From Leishmania donovani (Eukaryota > Euglenozoa > Kinetoplastea > Trypanosomatida > Trypanosomatidae), in contig NC_018241.1 in the NCBI RefSeq assembly GCF_000227135.1, forward strand, positions 563,897 to 627,896: a DNA stretch of 64,000 bases. The letters run 5' to 3'. Below, one piece after another: positions 1 through 8,926 of this stretch (within the stretch, counting starts at the first letter, position 1; the number at the start of each line of letters is the position of its first letter). Under the pieces are notes generated by a model. The model searched no databases, was not told the origin of the DNA, and was given only the letters and a program-made list of their open reading frames with translations. The position numbers and the translations under genes were made by a program.

Positions 1-40
1 NNNNNNNNNNNNNNNNNNNNNNNNNNNNNNNNNNNNNNNN
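1..40. other. Assembly gap at window start
   Basis: Run of N. It lies directly against a repeated 110-bp unit, so the gap probably sits inside more copies of that repeat. Confidence 0.95.
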
Positions 41-399
41 CGGGGTGTGGGTGTCTGTCTGCTCGCACCCGAACGGTGTGGGCCGGCGCGCATGTCGTCT
101 CCTTCCCCTCCGCTATGTGTCTCTGTATGCGTATCTGCTCGTCTGCCTCCTGTCCATCGCTTTATTGCCCCCCTCGCACGTCTGCCGTGGCTTGGCGTCT
201 GCGCCTCTCAGGCGTGCAACAGGCGAAGAGCGTACGATATTGTCCGCTTCTCCCTGTTGTGCGCGCGTCTCTCCCGTCACCTACCTTTGCGGGGTGTGGG
301 TGTCTGTCTGCTCGCACCCGAACGGTGTGGGCCGGCGCGCATGTCGTCTCCTTCCCCTCCGCTATGTGTCTCTGTATGCGTATCTGCTCGTCTGCCTCC
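41..399. repeat. Direct repeat, 110-bp unit at 249-bp spacing
   Basis: The 110 bases at 41-150 are repeated without a difference at 290-399, beginning with cggggtgtgggtgtctgtct. The two units are separated by 139 bases of unrelated pyrimidine-rich sequence, so the period is 249 bp. The left copy starts right at the gap, so the array may continue leftwards. The open frames across it shift phase freely and look non-coding; it is most likely untranslated or intergenic sequence duplicated in tandem. Confidence 0.85.
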
Positions 400-528
400 G
401 TCAACGCCTCACGTAATCTCCTACTTGCTGCTGCCGTCACGCCCGCCCTCTTTCTTCTCCCTTAAGCGAGGAAGGGCGGCGTCGTCCGCTTCGGGCTCTC
501 TTATTGCGGCTACTGCTTCTCCTCTGCC

Positions 529-1135
529 CGATGACGACGCAGTGTGAGGGGGAAGGGGCGCACCTCGGTGCGTGGCATCCAGGGCCCACTCCCCACGCTG
601 TGCGAGAGCAGGCCAGGCAGCCCCCGCGGCCCTTTTTGCCCCTGCCAATGCCGAGCCGCCGCTTCTGGTGGTGGCAGGGTGAGGCGCCTACAGCGTAGGG
701 TGCGGTGAGAGCGACTCACCGNNNNNNNNNNNNNNNNNNNNNNNNNNNNNNNNNNNNNNNNNNNNNNNNNNNNNNNNNNNNNNNNNNNNNNNNNNNNNNN
801 NNNNNNNNNNNNNNNNNNNNNNNNNNNNNNNNNNNNNNNNNNNNNNNNNNNNNNNNNNNNNNNNTGGTGGGCCGGCCGCGCCCCCCCACGGGAGTTCCCC
901 GGGGTGGCGCCCGCCACAATGGGGTGGCGGGGTGGGGGGAGCGGCTGTGAGGAGACGTGCGAGGCGTGTGGTGCGTAGAAGGTGACGCAGGGGCCGTGCT
1001 CAGGTGACCGAGTCGGCGCGCTGCTGGAGCACGTGCCCCCCCTCCCTCGCTGCTTCGCACCACGCGATGGGGGCCTGTGACGGTGCGGGGGGAGGGGGAG
1101 GGAGGCCGAGCAGAGTCTGAGCGCGCGCTGCATGG
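529..1135 (+). mobile_element. SIDER-type degenerate retroposon, copy 1
   Basis: A dispersed repeat of about 600 bp starts with cgatgacgacgcagtgtgag and ends with gagtctgagcgcgcgctgcatg. Its interior carries blocks I associate with Leishmania SIDER2 elements, such as gtggcatccagggccca and cttctggtggtggcagggtg. The same termini occur at 3706, 7924 (reverse) and 32204. The middle (722-864) is N, and the sequence resuming there is very G-rich. SIDERs are short extinct relatives of ingi/DIRE retroposons, usually found in 3' UTRs, where some lower mRNA stability. No open reading frame is expected. Confidence 0.75.
722..864. other. Assembly gap inside SIDER copy 1
   Basis: 143 N. The right flank (865-945) is a dense C/G-rich stretch. 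Confidence 0.95.
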
Positions 1136-2150
1136 CCGCCATAGCTCTCGTTGAAGTCATCTACTTGGCTGCATCTTTTTTTTAGTCGTCAGATACCGCA
1201 GCACTCTGTTCACCGTCGCCGGCAGGTACACACGCGTTTCGTTCCCTCTTGCCCTGTGGTGATGCGGTGCCGGTGATGCCGTAGCAGGGCCCTTCGCTGT
1301 TCATGTGCTGATTATTTATTTATTTGTAACCACGCACACACCCACACACATATATATATGTGTAGATATACATATGTGGAGAGGATGATGTGGAGCGAAG
1401 GGCGGCAGCGATCGTAGCGATGGTGATGGGTGGTTTGCTGCCACCCGCTCCCTCTGCACTTCTTTTTCTGTGGTGTGTATGTGTATGTGTATGTGCGTGT
1501 GTATCGGTTGTTCCTCTGTCTTGTGTGCTGTTTCACCATCGTATCGGTGTCTCTTGCTGTCTGTGGGTGGCTTGCGTTCTTGTCGCCTCTGTTGTTGTGC
1601 CGTGCCACGTTGTGGGAGCACGATAGCCAGTGCGCAAGAGCGAGAGAATGCTTTAGGGAAAGAGTGCCGCCACGTTAGCAACAGCAAAAAGAGAACCCAC
1701 ATGTGACGCGCGTGTCTGTGTGCCAACACTTACAGCTACGCTGACGAGACGACATGGCCGCGCTGTCTGGCACGCTGTCATCTTTAGGGTCTGTATTCAC
1801 GGTCTTCTAGTCAACGCAGGCGCCAGAGGGCGAAGAGAGCGGATGTGCTAGTGCTTGGCATAGACCAGGGCCCTATTGCCGTCTCTCTCGGTCTTGCTTT
1901 CACCTGCCTCGTGGGCGGCCTCGCCGGGTCGTCGCCGTTGCCCCTCCTCCCTCTCAGCCTTAGCTCTCTTCCACCTGCTGCTGGATCATCTCTCCACTGC
2001 CTGACGGCCTTCCCACCTCACCCGTGCCTCTGCTCGCCTGCCTTCCCGCGCATACTAAGAGCCATATAAACGCAGCACTCCGGCATCGTTCACTTGGATG
2101 CACGCACCCACATCGGCGGTTATTCAATTCCTGCTTCCCTCTGTAGTTTA
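1136..2150. other. Intergenic region / 5' leader of the next gene
   Basis: No gene seen. It contains a CA/TA microsatellite (about 1334-1378), a GT/GTAT run (about 1472-1503) and a long pyrimidine tract (about 1930-2000) suited to trans-splice acceptor choice for the gene at 2151. Confidence 0.6.
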
Positions 2151-3224
2151 ATGTACAATCCGGCGCTACCGAACCACTACCGCGACGTCGTCTTTGCCGC
2201 TTATGTCCGCCGGCGCCAACGTGAGGAGGCGGCGGCGGCGCAGCAGCAGCGGCAGCCGAACGCGCTCGCCTCGGCGCTCTCTGCGTCGTCGCTCGCCGCA
2301 CCGTCCATGGCATCCGTGAATGCGCCACTGCTGGGCCTCTCGGCAGAGGAGCTTCACCAGCACCGCATTAAGGAGAGTGCGGCCCTCGGCATCCAGCGGG
2401 CGGTGATGATGGAGAAGGAGGCCCTCGAGGTGGAGCACAAGCAGCGCCGGCTCGAGGGACGCGATGCCCGATCTCGCATCAGCAGTCGCCTCGACAAGCT
2501 CAAAGCGCTGGCGGCGAAGTCAAAGGCGGCGACAGGTGTGTCGGCCTCCGTTGACGCTGGTGGCGCTGTTTTGCAACCAGACGACCCGTCATCGCCAACG
2601 TCGTCGCCGTTCGACGCCGAAGCAGCGCCGTCCGCTCCGCTCATGTTCCAGCGCTCCTCCCTTGCGGCGGGCGGGTATGTCATGACCGCGGCCGACCCAT
2701 CCCTCCCGGGCATGCTGCTGCGCACCAACACACGGTCTGCCGTTCAAGGAAAGCCAAGCTCCACGCTCCTCCTGCGCTTCCTTCACGATAGCCCCGTGCT
2801 GGGGTGGAACAAAGCCGCCATCGCAGAGGCCTCTACCTTTTCCTCGGCGGAGTCGTCCTTGTGCGTGCCGGTGTTGGCGCAGGTGCAACAGCTATGTCGC
2901 CGGTTTGGATTTGTGCGCAGCATGGCCGCACGTGTCTATGCCGAGGATGTCGTCACCGCAGCACTCGCACGCGCACGTTCACAGACCAGCGTGGAGACCC
3001 AAGTGCCGTCTGCCGAGGAGGTGCGGCGGGAGCAGTTGCGCGTGTGGGTGCGCTTCGACAGCGTCACGGAGGCCTTCAAGGCAGCTGAGAGTCTCGCGAA
3101 GGAGGTGCCGCCTGCCACACCCGCTGGCCCACCTGTGTTCGCGGTGGCTTTCTACCCGACTGGCCTCTACGACTCGGACGCGCTGGAGCTGCGTGAGGAG
3201 GACCTGCTGGCCCCGGCTGCGTGA
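2151..3224 (+). CDS. SPF45/RBM17-like protein with C-terminal UHM/RRM-like domain (putative)
   Basis: 357 aa from the first in-frame ATG; the open frame extends upstream only through a non-ATG codon. The N-terminus (YNPALPNHYRDVV, then a charged RRRQREE helix) resembles the PNDYE motif and basic helix at the start of the splicing factor SPF45/RBM17. A long charged helix follows at about residues 80-135. The last ~115 residues read as an RRM of U2AF-homology type: a helix (VLAQVQQLCRRFGFV), then RVWVRFDSVTEAFKAAESL as the beta-3/helix-2 block, then VFAVAFYPTGLYD. No G-patch is evident, although SPF45 has one, and the RxF loop of classical UHMs is not obvious. Family knowledge would place it in spliceosomal 3' splice-site recognition. 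The domain call is by eye. Confidence 0.55.
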   Translation: MYNPALPNHYRDVVFAAYVRRRQREEAAAAQQQRQPNALASALSASSLAAPSMASVNAPLLGLSAEELHQHRIKESAALGIQRAVMMEKEALEVEHKQRRLEGRDARSRISSRLDKLKALAAKSKAATGVSASVDAGGAVLQPDDPSSPTSSPFDAEAAPSAPLMFQRSSLAAGGYVMTAADPSLPGMLLRTNTRSAVQGKPSSTLLLRFLHDSPVLGWNKAAIAEASTFSSAESSLCVPVLAQVQQLCRRFGFVRSMAARVYAEDVVTAALARARSQTSVETQVPSAEEVRREQLRVWVRFDSVTEAFKAAESLAKEVPPATPAGPPVFAVAFYPTGLYDSDALELREEDLLAPAA

Positions 3225-3705
3225 AGAGAAGGAGAATAGAGCGGCAAAGGAGAGAGATGCTGTGCGCAGAGAAAGAGGGAAGTGTGTGCTTGTGTCGTCT
3301 TCTCATCTTCCACCGCTTCCTTGCGCAACCCGCTCCCGTCTTGATAGTTACAAAACACGTGGCTCTCGCTCCTACTCTGCTATGCCGTACCTTTCATCGC
3401 GCTTTATCGCCTCCCTCTCGCGCAGAGACCTACGCACCCTCTCTTGCTCCGGCGGCTTCATGAACCCTCGCCTGTCCGTCCGTGAGCTGCACCTCCACAC
3501 CAACCAGCGAAGACGAGAAGGGATGGTACACTGCTACCCGGGTGCCATACGCTTTTGTCCTACCTTTGCATTACCTTACCTTCTGCACGATCGTTGACCT
3601 CGCGATCGACACCACTGGCGCTGACACCGTCGACCACTGCCAACCGATCGTGTGCGTGCGCTTCGCCATGCGTTCTTTGCTCACCCTTGCTATTCTGATG
3701 CCCCC
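3225..3705. other. Intergenic / 3' UTR
   Basis: No gene seen. Pyrimidine-rich, with no long open frame of coding character, and ending at the next SIDER copy. Confidence 0.6.
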
Positions 3706-4306
3706 GGTGACGACGCAGTGTGAGGGGGAAGGGGCGCACCTCGGTGCGTNNNNNNNNNNNNNNNNNNNNNNNNNNNNNNNNNNNNNNNNNNNNNNNNNNN
3801 NNNNNNNNNNNNNNNNNNNNNNNNNNNNNNNNNNNNNNNNNNNNNNNNNNNNNNNNNNNNNNNNNNNNNNNNNNNNNNNNNNNNNNNNNNNNNNNNNNNN
3901 NNNNNNNNNNNNNNNNNNNNNNNNNNNNNNNNNNNNNNNNNNNNNNNNNNNNNNNNNNNNNNNNNNNNNNNNNNNNNNNNNNNNNNNNNNNNNNNNNNNN
4001 NNNNNNNNNNNNNNNNNNNNNNNNNNNNNNNNNNNNNNNNNNNNNNNNNNNNNNNNNNNNNNNNNNNNNNNNNNNNNNNNNNNNNNNNNNNNNNNNNNNN
4101 NNNNNNNNNNNNNNNNNTGTGAGGAGACGTGCGAGGCGTGTGGTGCGTAGAAGGTGACGCAGGGGCCGTGCTCAGGTGACCGAGTCGGCGCGCTGCTGGA
4201 GCACGTGCCCCCCCTCCCTCGCTGCTTCGCACCACGCGATGGGGGCCTGTGACGGTGCGGGGGGAGGGGGAGGGAGGCCGAGCAGAGTCTGAGCGCGCGC
4301 TGCATG
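3706..4306 (+). mobile_element. SIDER-type degenerate retroposon, copy 2
   Basis: It has the same termini as copy 1 (ggtgacgacgcagtgtgag at the left, gagcgcgcgctgcatgg at the right). The visible right portion, 4118-4306, matches copy 1 essentially base for base and shares the ggccgagcagagtctgag variant. N fills 3750-4117. Confidence 0.75.
3750..4117. other. Assembly gap inside SIDER copy 2
   Basis: 368 N. Confidence 0.95.
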
Positions 4307-4934
4307 GTCGCCACGCTACACGTAAAAATAAATGCGGGAATGCGTAACACAAAATCTACTCGGATTGCCGGAGTTGACCGATGCTGTGGACTGCACACAC
4401 GCACGCGCCCCGCGCACGCACTCGGCGCCATCGCCGACCCCTCCCTCCCGCTGCCTGCTCCACTGCTATGCACGTCTTCGGCTCTTTCTACCCTCATGTC
4501 TTTTGTTCGGTGTCTTTGTGGTTGCTGGGATGGTGATGGTGGAACACGTTCACGCACATACACGTACGTGTGGGTATGTGCACATGGGTATAAACTCGGG
4601 CCTATCGTGATTTGATCGCTTCATAGATATCTGGCATCGCTGTGTCCCATCTTCGTCTCCTCGTCGCTTACACCCAGGTAGAGTTACAGGCACGCGCCCG
4701 AACACGCAGACCGGCGCCCCCGAGTCTCCAGCGGTCTCTAAGTCTCCCGTTGTCTCTCCGTCTGCCTCTTGTCTTACCGCCTTGCAGCCAAGCCACCTCC
4801 TCTTTGTCCCTCGTGGGCTCCTCACCGCTGGTATCGCCTCCTGCTCGTGTGTGTTCTTCGTCCCGCTTCTCTACGTGAACGATCGACTCGAGGGCCTCGC
4901 CCCCCCCCTCACCTTTTCGCATCACCTATCCGAG
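4307..4934. other. Intergenic / 5' leader of SHMT
   Basis: No gene seen. A pyrimidine tract at about 4735-4785 precedes the probable splice acceptor. The open frame in phase with SHMT reaches back to 4782, but only through a non-ATG codon. Confidence 0.6.
4740..4787 (+). promoter_or_regulatory. Probable spliced-leader acceptor for SHMT
   Basis: A pyrimidine-rich stretch (agtctcccgttgtctctccg onward) ends in cttgcag, with AG at 4786-4787. That is about 150 bases upstream of the ATG at 4935, a typical trypanosomatid 5' UTR length. Inferred from composition only. Confidence 0.45.
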
Positions 4935-6332
4935 ATGGCGTCGCTCATCCCCACTCTGGCTGAGCAGGACCCGGAGCTGGCGAACATGATCGAACTTGAG
5001 ATGAGCCGTCAGTTCCGCGGTTTGGAGATGATCGCCTCGGAGAACCTGACGTCCAAGGCGGTGCTGGAGTGCCTCGGTTCTGCCCTGACGAACAAGTACG
5101 CTGAGGGCGAGCCTGGCAACCGCTACTATGGCGGTACTGTGTTCGTTGACATGGTCGAAAACCTCGCCAAGAAGCGTGCCCTGGCCGCCTTCGGCCTCGA
5201 CCCCGGAGAGTGGGGGGTCAATGTGCAGCCCTACAGTGGGTCACCGGCAAACTTCGCCGTCTACACTGCGCTGCTGGAGCCGCACAGCCGCATCATGGGC
5301 CTTGACCTGCCCAGCGGCGGCCACCTCACACATGGCTTCTACACGCCAAAGAAGAAGGTGAGCGCGACGTCTATCTACTTTGAGTCCTTTCCATACCATG
5401 TCAAGGAGGACGGCCTGATCGACTACGACGCTCTCGAGTCCGTCGCGCTGGTGTTCCGACCTAAGATGATCATCACCGGTGCCTCAGCCTACGCGCGTGA
5501 CTTCGACTACGAGCGGTTCCGTCACATCTGCGACGAGGTGGGCAGTCTTCTGTTCATGGACATGGCCCACACGGCCGGTTTAATTGCCGGTGGCGTGCTC
5601 AAGTCGCCGTTCGGGTATGCAGACGTGGTGACGACGACGACTCACAAGTCCCTGCGCGGGCCGCGTGCTGGCATGATCTTCTATCGCAAAAAAGATCGCC
5701 AGGGCAAGCCTACAGACCACGAGAGCCGCATCAATCAGGCAGTCTTCCCTGGCTGCCAGGGCGGTCCGCACGAGCACCAAATCGCCGCTATCGCCACACA
5801 GATGCGGGAGGTGTGCAGCCCGGAGTGGAAAGCATACGCCATGCAAGTGCAGAGCAACGCCCGCGCATTGGCAGCCGCGCTAAGCTCCAAGGGCCACGTG
5901 TTCGTTTCCGGTGGCACGGACAACCACCTGCTGCTGTGGAACGTGCGGGTGCACGGCCTGACCGGTAGCAAGGTGGAGAAGCTACTCGACGCCGTCTCCA
6001 TCTCCGTCAACAAGAACACTATCCCTGGCGACAAGAGTGCCATGACGCCGGGCGGCATTCGCGTTGGCACTCTGGCGCTGACCTCTCGCGGCATGGTGGA
6101 AGCAGACATGAGCACCGCCGCCGAGTTCCTCGACCGCGCCATTGTGCTGGCCAAGCAAATCCAGGCAGCGATGAACGCGATGAAGCTGAGCGACTTTGTC
6201 GCGGCGCTGCAGACGCACGCGGGCGTGGCCGCCCTCCGCAAGGATGTGGAGGCGTTCGCGACGACCTTTGCGATGCCCTCCTTTGATGTGGAGCGTATCA
6301 AGTACAAGGACAGTCTGCCCGAAGAGCGTTGA
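4935..6332 (+). CDS. SHMT: Serine hydroxymethyltransferase, cytosolic-type
   Basis: 465 aa. It interconverts serine and tetrahydrofolate with glycine and 5,10-methylene-tetrahydrofolate, using pyridoxal phosphate. The PLP-binding lysine is K238 in the family motif TTTTHKSLRGPR. Other conserved blocks are EMIASENLTS, NKYAEGEPGNRYYGG near the N-terminus and QPYSGSPANFAVY. The ATG at 4935 gives a start just before the conserved SHMT core with no transit peptide, which fits the cytosolic paralogue; Leishmania has a second, mitochondrial SHMT elsewhere. The nearest upstream in-frame ATG is absent, so the start is well determined. Confidence 0.95.
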   Translation: MASLIPTLAEQDPELANMIELEMSRQFRGLEMIASENLTSKAVLECLGSALTNKYAEGEPGNRYYGGTVFVDMVENLAKKRALAAFGLDPGEWGVNVQPYSGSPANFAVYTALLEPHSRIMGLDLPSGGHLTHGFYTPKKKVSATSIYFESFPYHVKEDGLIDYDALESVALVFRPKMIITGASAYARDFDYERFRHICDEVGSLLFMDMAHTAGLIAGGVLKSPFGYADVVTTTTHKSLRGPRAGMIFYRKKDRQGKPTDHESRINQAVFPGCQGGPHEHQIAAIATQMREVCSPEWKAYAMQVQSNARALAAALSSKGHVFVSGGTDNHLLLWNVRVHGLTGSKVEKLLDAVSISVNKNTIPGDKSAMTPGGIRVGTLALTSRGMVEADMSTAAEFLDRAIVLAKQIQAAMNAMKLSDFVAALQTHAGVAALRKDVEAFATTFAMPSFDVERIKYKDSLPEER

Positions 6333-7923
6333 CGGAGCCCTGCAAGAAACTTTAAGAGGGACTGTGATCTGTATGCGTGGCTGTATACGTGTTTAGACTT
6401 GTGTTGCATATGCGCTGTCTGCCAAGGAAGCGGGAGGAGCGGGCATAAGAGAGGGGGTGGAACATGATAGGAAGAGCTGCGGTGGCTGCATCGGAAGTGA
6501 TGAGTGCGGCTGCAGAACCGCCGGTTTCTGTCGCTCTGCTTTGAAAAGATGTATCGTCGCCTCGAAAGTTCCGTCGGTAGCGAGCCACGTGGCGGGGACG
6601 TGCCTTTGGCATCCTCTTGTAGCGCGCGTGTCGACTTCGCAATCCCTCCATAGCCCCGGATACCCCTGCGACGTAGCACGGCCACTTCAACCGGCGTTCC
6701 TGCACCACACGCCGGGTGTTCAACAACACGTCTGTGCAGGCCCTTATCGCCCGCACGTTTTGTTTTCTTGCTTTGATTCGTTTTTATTTTTAGCTCTTGA
6801 GTTCAGGAGTCAAGCGGCTGGTGAGTCGTTTCAGGCGTACATGCGCACACCCACGCATGCAGCATATACCCATGTCTACTGGGTGACGGGCAGCGGCTGA
6901 GACAGACTTCTCTTTGGGCAGGGTGATGCAGTGCGAGGAGGAGGAGAAGCGAAGAGGGCGAAGATACACGGCGAAGCAAACGAAGTCAGGAACGAGGCGC
7001 GCAGGTTAAGAATCTCTTGTGGTAACACAGTTGCACCATAACCTGGCTCTTGATGTGAGTTGTGCAAGCATATCTTCTCGCCTCTCTCCCCCTCGAGCCT
7101 CCCGCTCTACACCAAACTCCCTCTTGCTCCACTGGTGCGCGTCTCTGCAACCGCATCCATGCCCCTTCTTCTCTGTTGTGCATCCACGCACATATACGTG
7201 CACACCTCTCTCTCTATATATTGTCACCCTCTGTTTTGTCTTTGTCCTTTTCTGTGTGTCTCCGTCTATCGGCCTGTCGGTCGGTCGGCCGGTCGGTGTG
7301 TGTGCGTGTGCCCTGCGCCGCCACCCTCCTTTTTCGTTGTGTGCTGTGCTTTCCTTTGATCTCCTTCTATCGTCCGTGTTCTGCGCGGGTCTCTTCGCAA
7401 CTGTGCGCGGGGGTGGGTGCAGCGGTAAGGCGGAGGGTGACGGCCGGCAGGTTTGAGAGAGAGAAAAGGCTATCCTGAATAGATGAGGTGGCGCGGAGGT
7501 CCACCGGCGCCCTTCTCTCTGCCCTCTTCCTTTTTTCTCCTCAGGTTACAACGGCCGTGCCGCCTGCTCCTACCGCGGTCAACGTCTGCGGATGTGGATT
7601 TGCCTTTTCACGCAAACAGGCCGAGGGGGAAGACACCCTTCCATACGCGCGCACCTGTCAGGCGCGTGCGCAGGCCAGCGGTCCTTCTGCCTTTTACGAC
7701 CACAGCAGACATGCAGGGCGCAGCTGTCTTTACCGCAAGAATATGCAGACACTGGCAAAGTAGAGCGGAGAGCAGGTGCACTTCGTTCTCCTCCTCGGCT
7801 CGCTAGTGATAGTGCGGAAGGCGAGATGTGTTGCTATAGACCGAGAGGGTTTTGCGGGTTCGATGCCCATGCGCTCCCGATGCCGCCTTCGATTGATTGT
7901 TATTTGAACCTGCCCACTCGCGG
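6333..7923. other. Intergenic / SHMT 3' UTR
   Basis: No gene seen. A pyrimidine-rich block at about 7070-7400 includes a ctctctctctatatat run. The antisense SIDER begins at the right end. Confidence 0.6.
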
Positions 7924-8524
7924 CCATGCAGCGCGCGCTCAGACTCTACTTGGCCTCCCTCTCCCTCCCCCCGCACCGTCACAGGCCCCCATCGCGTGGT
8001 GCGAAGCAGCGAGGGGGGGGCACGTGCTCCAGCAGCGCGCCGACTCGGTCACCTGAGCACGGCCCCTGCGTCACCTTCTACGCACCACACGCCTCGCACG
8101 TCTCCTCACAGCCGCTCCCCCCACCCCNNNNNNNNNNNNNNNNNNNNNNNNNNNNNNNNNNNNNNNNNNNNNNNNNNNNNNNNNNNNNNNNNNNNNNNNN
8201 NNNNNNNNNNNNNNNNNNNNNNNNNNNNNNNNNNNNNNNNNNNNNNNNNNNNNNNNNNNNNNNNNNNNNNNNNNNNNNNNNNNNNNNNNNNNNNNNNNNN
8301 NNNNNNNNNNNNNNNNNNNNNNNNNNNNNNNNNNNNNNNNNNNNNNNNNNNNNNNNNNNNNNNNNNNNNNNNNNNNNNNNNNNNNCAGAAGCGGCGGCTC
8401 GGCATTGGCAGGGGCAAAAAGGGCCGCGGGGGCTGCCTGGCCTGCTCTCGCACAGCGTGGGGAGTGGGCCCTGGATGCCACGCACCGAGGTGCGCCCCTT
8501 CCCCCTCACACTGCATCGTCATCG
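7924..8524 (-). mobile_element. SIDER-type degenerate retroposon, copy 3 (antisense)
   Basis: Reverse complement of the family seen at 529, 3706 and 32204. Its 5' end (cgatgacgatgcagtgtgag) lies at 8524 and its 3' end (agagtctgagcgcgcgctgcatgg) at 7924. It is the only copy opposite to transcription. It shares the ggccaagtagagtctgag variant with copy 4 rather than copies 1 and 2. N fills 8128-8385. Confidence 0.75.
8128..8385. other. Assembly gap inside SIDER copy 3
   Basis: 258 N. Confidence 0.95.
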
Positions 8525-8926
8525 GGTTGCCGACGACGATGCAGGAAGGGCTGAAGAGCGCGATAATGGCGGCGTGCCGTTCTTGCATGCTGGTTCTCTG
8601 CCATGTCGAACGTAGTCAGTGCAGCGTTAGCGCGTGCCTCCCTTACATCTCTTGCTCCTCTCGCTTCTCCTCTACCCAACAAATGTGGGGGCGTGTGCTC
8701 GGCTGATCTGTTATGCCCTTGCTAGCTGCCATGCTGCAGTGTGCTTCACCGTTGATGGTTCTGATAATCGCTCAGCTCTGCGTCCCTTTTCTTGCTGTAC
8801 GTTGACCACCGCTCTCCGCGCGGAGAAGTCGCAGCCGACTTCATAGCGCCGCACTCATTCGGACGTTTTGTATTCCTTCTCTGTGTTGCTCTCCATTTTG
8901 TTCCTGAGGGTGTGGCACCAGGTGTT
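8525..8926. other. Intergenic / 5' leader of the DnaJ gene
   Basis: No gene seen. Pyrimidine-rich at about 8638-8690 (tctcttgctcctctcgcttc and neighbours), where a splice acceptor is likely. Confidence 0.5.

Noticed and set aside
4782..4934. Upstream extension of the SHMT frame as a mitochondrial presequence
   Set aside because: It has no ATG, and the likely splice acceptor at 4786 would remove it.
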